This document shows positions 63,643-64,000 of a DNA stretch of 64,000 nt, one piece after another. Source of the DNA: Corynebacterium meitnerae (GTDB lineage: Bacteria > Actinomycetota > Actinomycetes > Mycobacteriales > Mycobacteriaceae). Positions within the stretch are counted from its first letter, which is position 1; every line of letters begins with the position of its first letter. Below the pieces are notes generated by a model. It was not told where the DNA came from. It ran no database searches and was given only the letters and a program-made list of their open reading frames with translations. The DNA lies in contig NZ_JAKMUS010000001.1 of NCBI RefSeq assembly GCF_027570075.1, positions 124,001-188,000 on the forward strand, read 5' to 3'. The position numbers were made by a program, and so were the translations under genes.

Positions 63643-64000
63643 CTAGCGAAAAATGGGGTTGCCGAAGAGGGAGCTCAACGCTCCAAAAGGGTGCCTCTCA
63701 TTGATCACCGGATATCCCCGCGGTGACACCCACACCGGCGCGCCCCTGATCCGCTCGACTCGTCCGCGGGCTTGCCGCCACGGATCATCATCATTGACCC
63801 TGTTGTGATAGCGGCACAACGGCACCAGGTTGTTCAGGTTGGTCTCCCCGCCGTGCTTCCATGCCGTTATGTGGTGGAGTTCGCACGCATCTGCCCCGTG
63901 ACGGCAGCCAGGCACCGGGCAGGCCGGAGTCACCGCCCGTGCCAGATCCCGCTGCTTCTGGTTAGCAAAGCGCTGTCCGCGGTACAGGTTCACCGCACCC
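63643..64000 (-). CDS. HNH endonuclease, N-terminal part cut by window edge
   Basis: Only the last ~119 residues are present. The segment RFANQKQRDLARA, the zinc-binding CPVPGCRHGADACELHHIT and LCRYHNRVNDDDP, and the ending HPFGAL are closely similar to the C-terminus of the HNH protein encoded at 49036-50124. A GTG at 63993 aligns with an internal Val of that protein, so the gene clearly continues beyond 64000. Its stop lies 10 bases from the NmrA-like gene start. Confidence 0.85.
   Translation of the reverse strand, partial: GAVNLYRGQRFANQKQRDLARAVTPACPVPGCRHGADACELHHITAWKHGGETNLNNLVPLCRYHNRVNDDDPWRQARGRVERIRGAPVWVSPRGYPVINERHPFGALSSLFGNPIFR

Overview
The window is a dense chromosomal segment from a Corynebacterium. 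The evidence is the mycothiol ligase MshC, the split Ppm1/Lnt pair, RbpA, the pupylation genes, an actinobacterial ferrochelatase and a gene order that largely follows the C. glutamicum chromosome (gnd, ndh, rbpA, ppm1-lnt, tat, paf, aspA-hisG-hisE, mshC, uppP, pyrD, hemH, acn). It is not C. glutamicum itself: acnR is absent beside acn, Pup ends in Gln, and a potassium/vitamin B6/toxin-antitoxin block separates dop from arc. No rRNA, phage, insertion sequence or CRISPR array was seen. There is one tRNA, tRNA-Leu(GAG).

Layout. 1-8.2 kb: two CNNM/CBS membrane proteins, a DEAD-box helicase, 6-phosphogluconate dehydrogenase, a thioesterase, CorA and NDH-2. 8.4-11.5 kb: a cyclopropane-synthase-like methyltransferase with a degenerate SAM motif, a YceI protein, a zinc-ribbon protein and RbpA. 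11.5-27 kb: a long minus-strand series reading dop, pup, pafA, pafB, pafC, tatA, tatC, helY, peptidase, SDR, lipase, fxsA, lnt, ppm1. 27-32 kb: ktrA-ktrB-pdxS, divergent pdxR, and a CopG/MazF-type toxin-antitoxin pair. 32-43 kb: arc, trmI, aminopeptidase, a RecB-like nuclease, fhs, aspA, hisG, hisE, an HAD hydrolase and mshC. 43-50 kb: a cutinase-like protein, uppP, a lipoprotein, pyrD, small proteins, tRNA-Leu and an HNH endonuclease. 50-64 kb: TVP38, a small HTH protein, SPFH/NfeD, DUF3097, hemH, an NlpC/P60 hydrolase with a long structured leader, acn, a glutamine amidotransferase, an NmrA-like protein and a second, truncated HNH gene.

How the genes work together. Pup, PafA, Dop and Arc form a complete pupylation set, but no 20S proteasome subunits lie beside them and Arc lacks the usual docking tail, so pupylated proteins are probably unfolded by Arc or recycled by Dop. 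TatA/TatC, Lnt/Ppm1, UppP, the cutinase-like protein, the lipase and the NlpC/P60 hydrolase serve export and the cell envelope. MshC gives mycothiol. HisE/HisG, PyrD, Fhs, PdxS and Gnd are core metabolism.

The most striking structures outside genes are three. An exact 11-mer, GCTTATCGACG, occurs 15 times on both strands. More than 20 start codons sit exactly 7 nt after a TANNNT -10 hexamer, which implies leaderless mRNAs. The leader of the NlpC/P60 gene resembles a riboregulator with a terminator hairpin and competing pairings.
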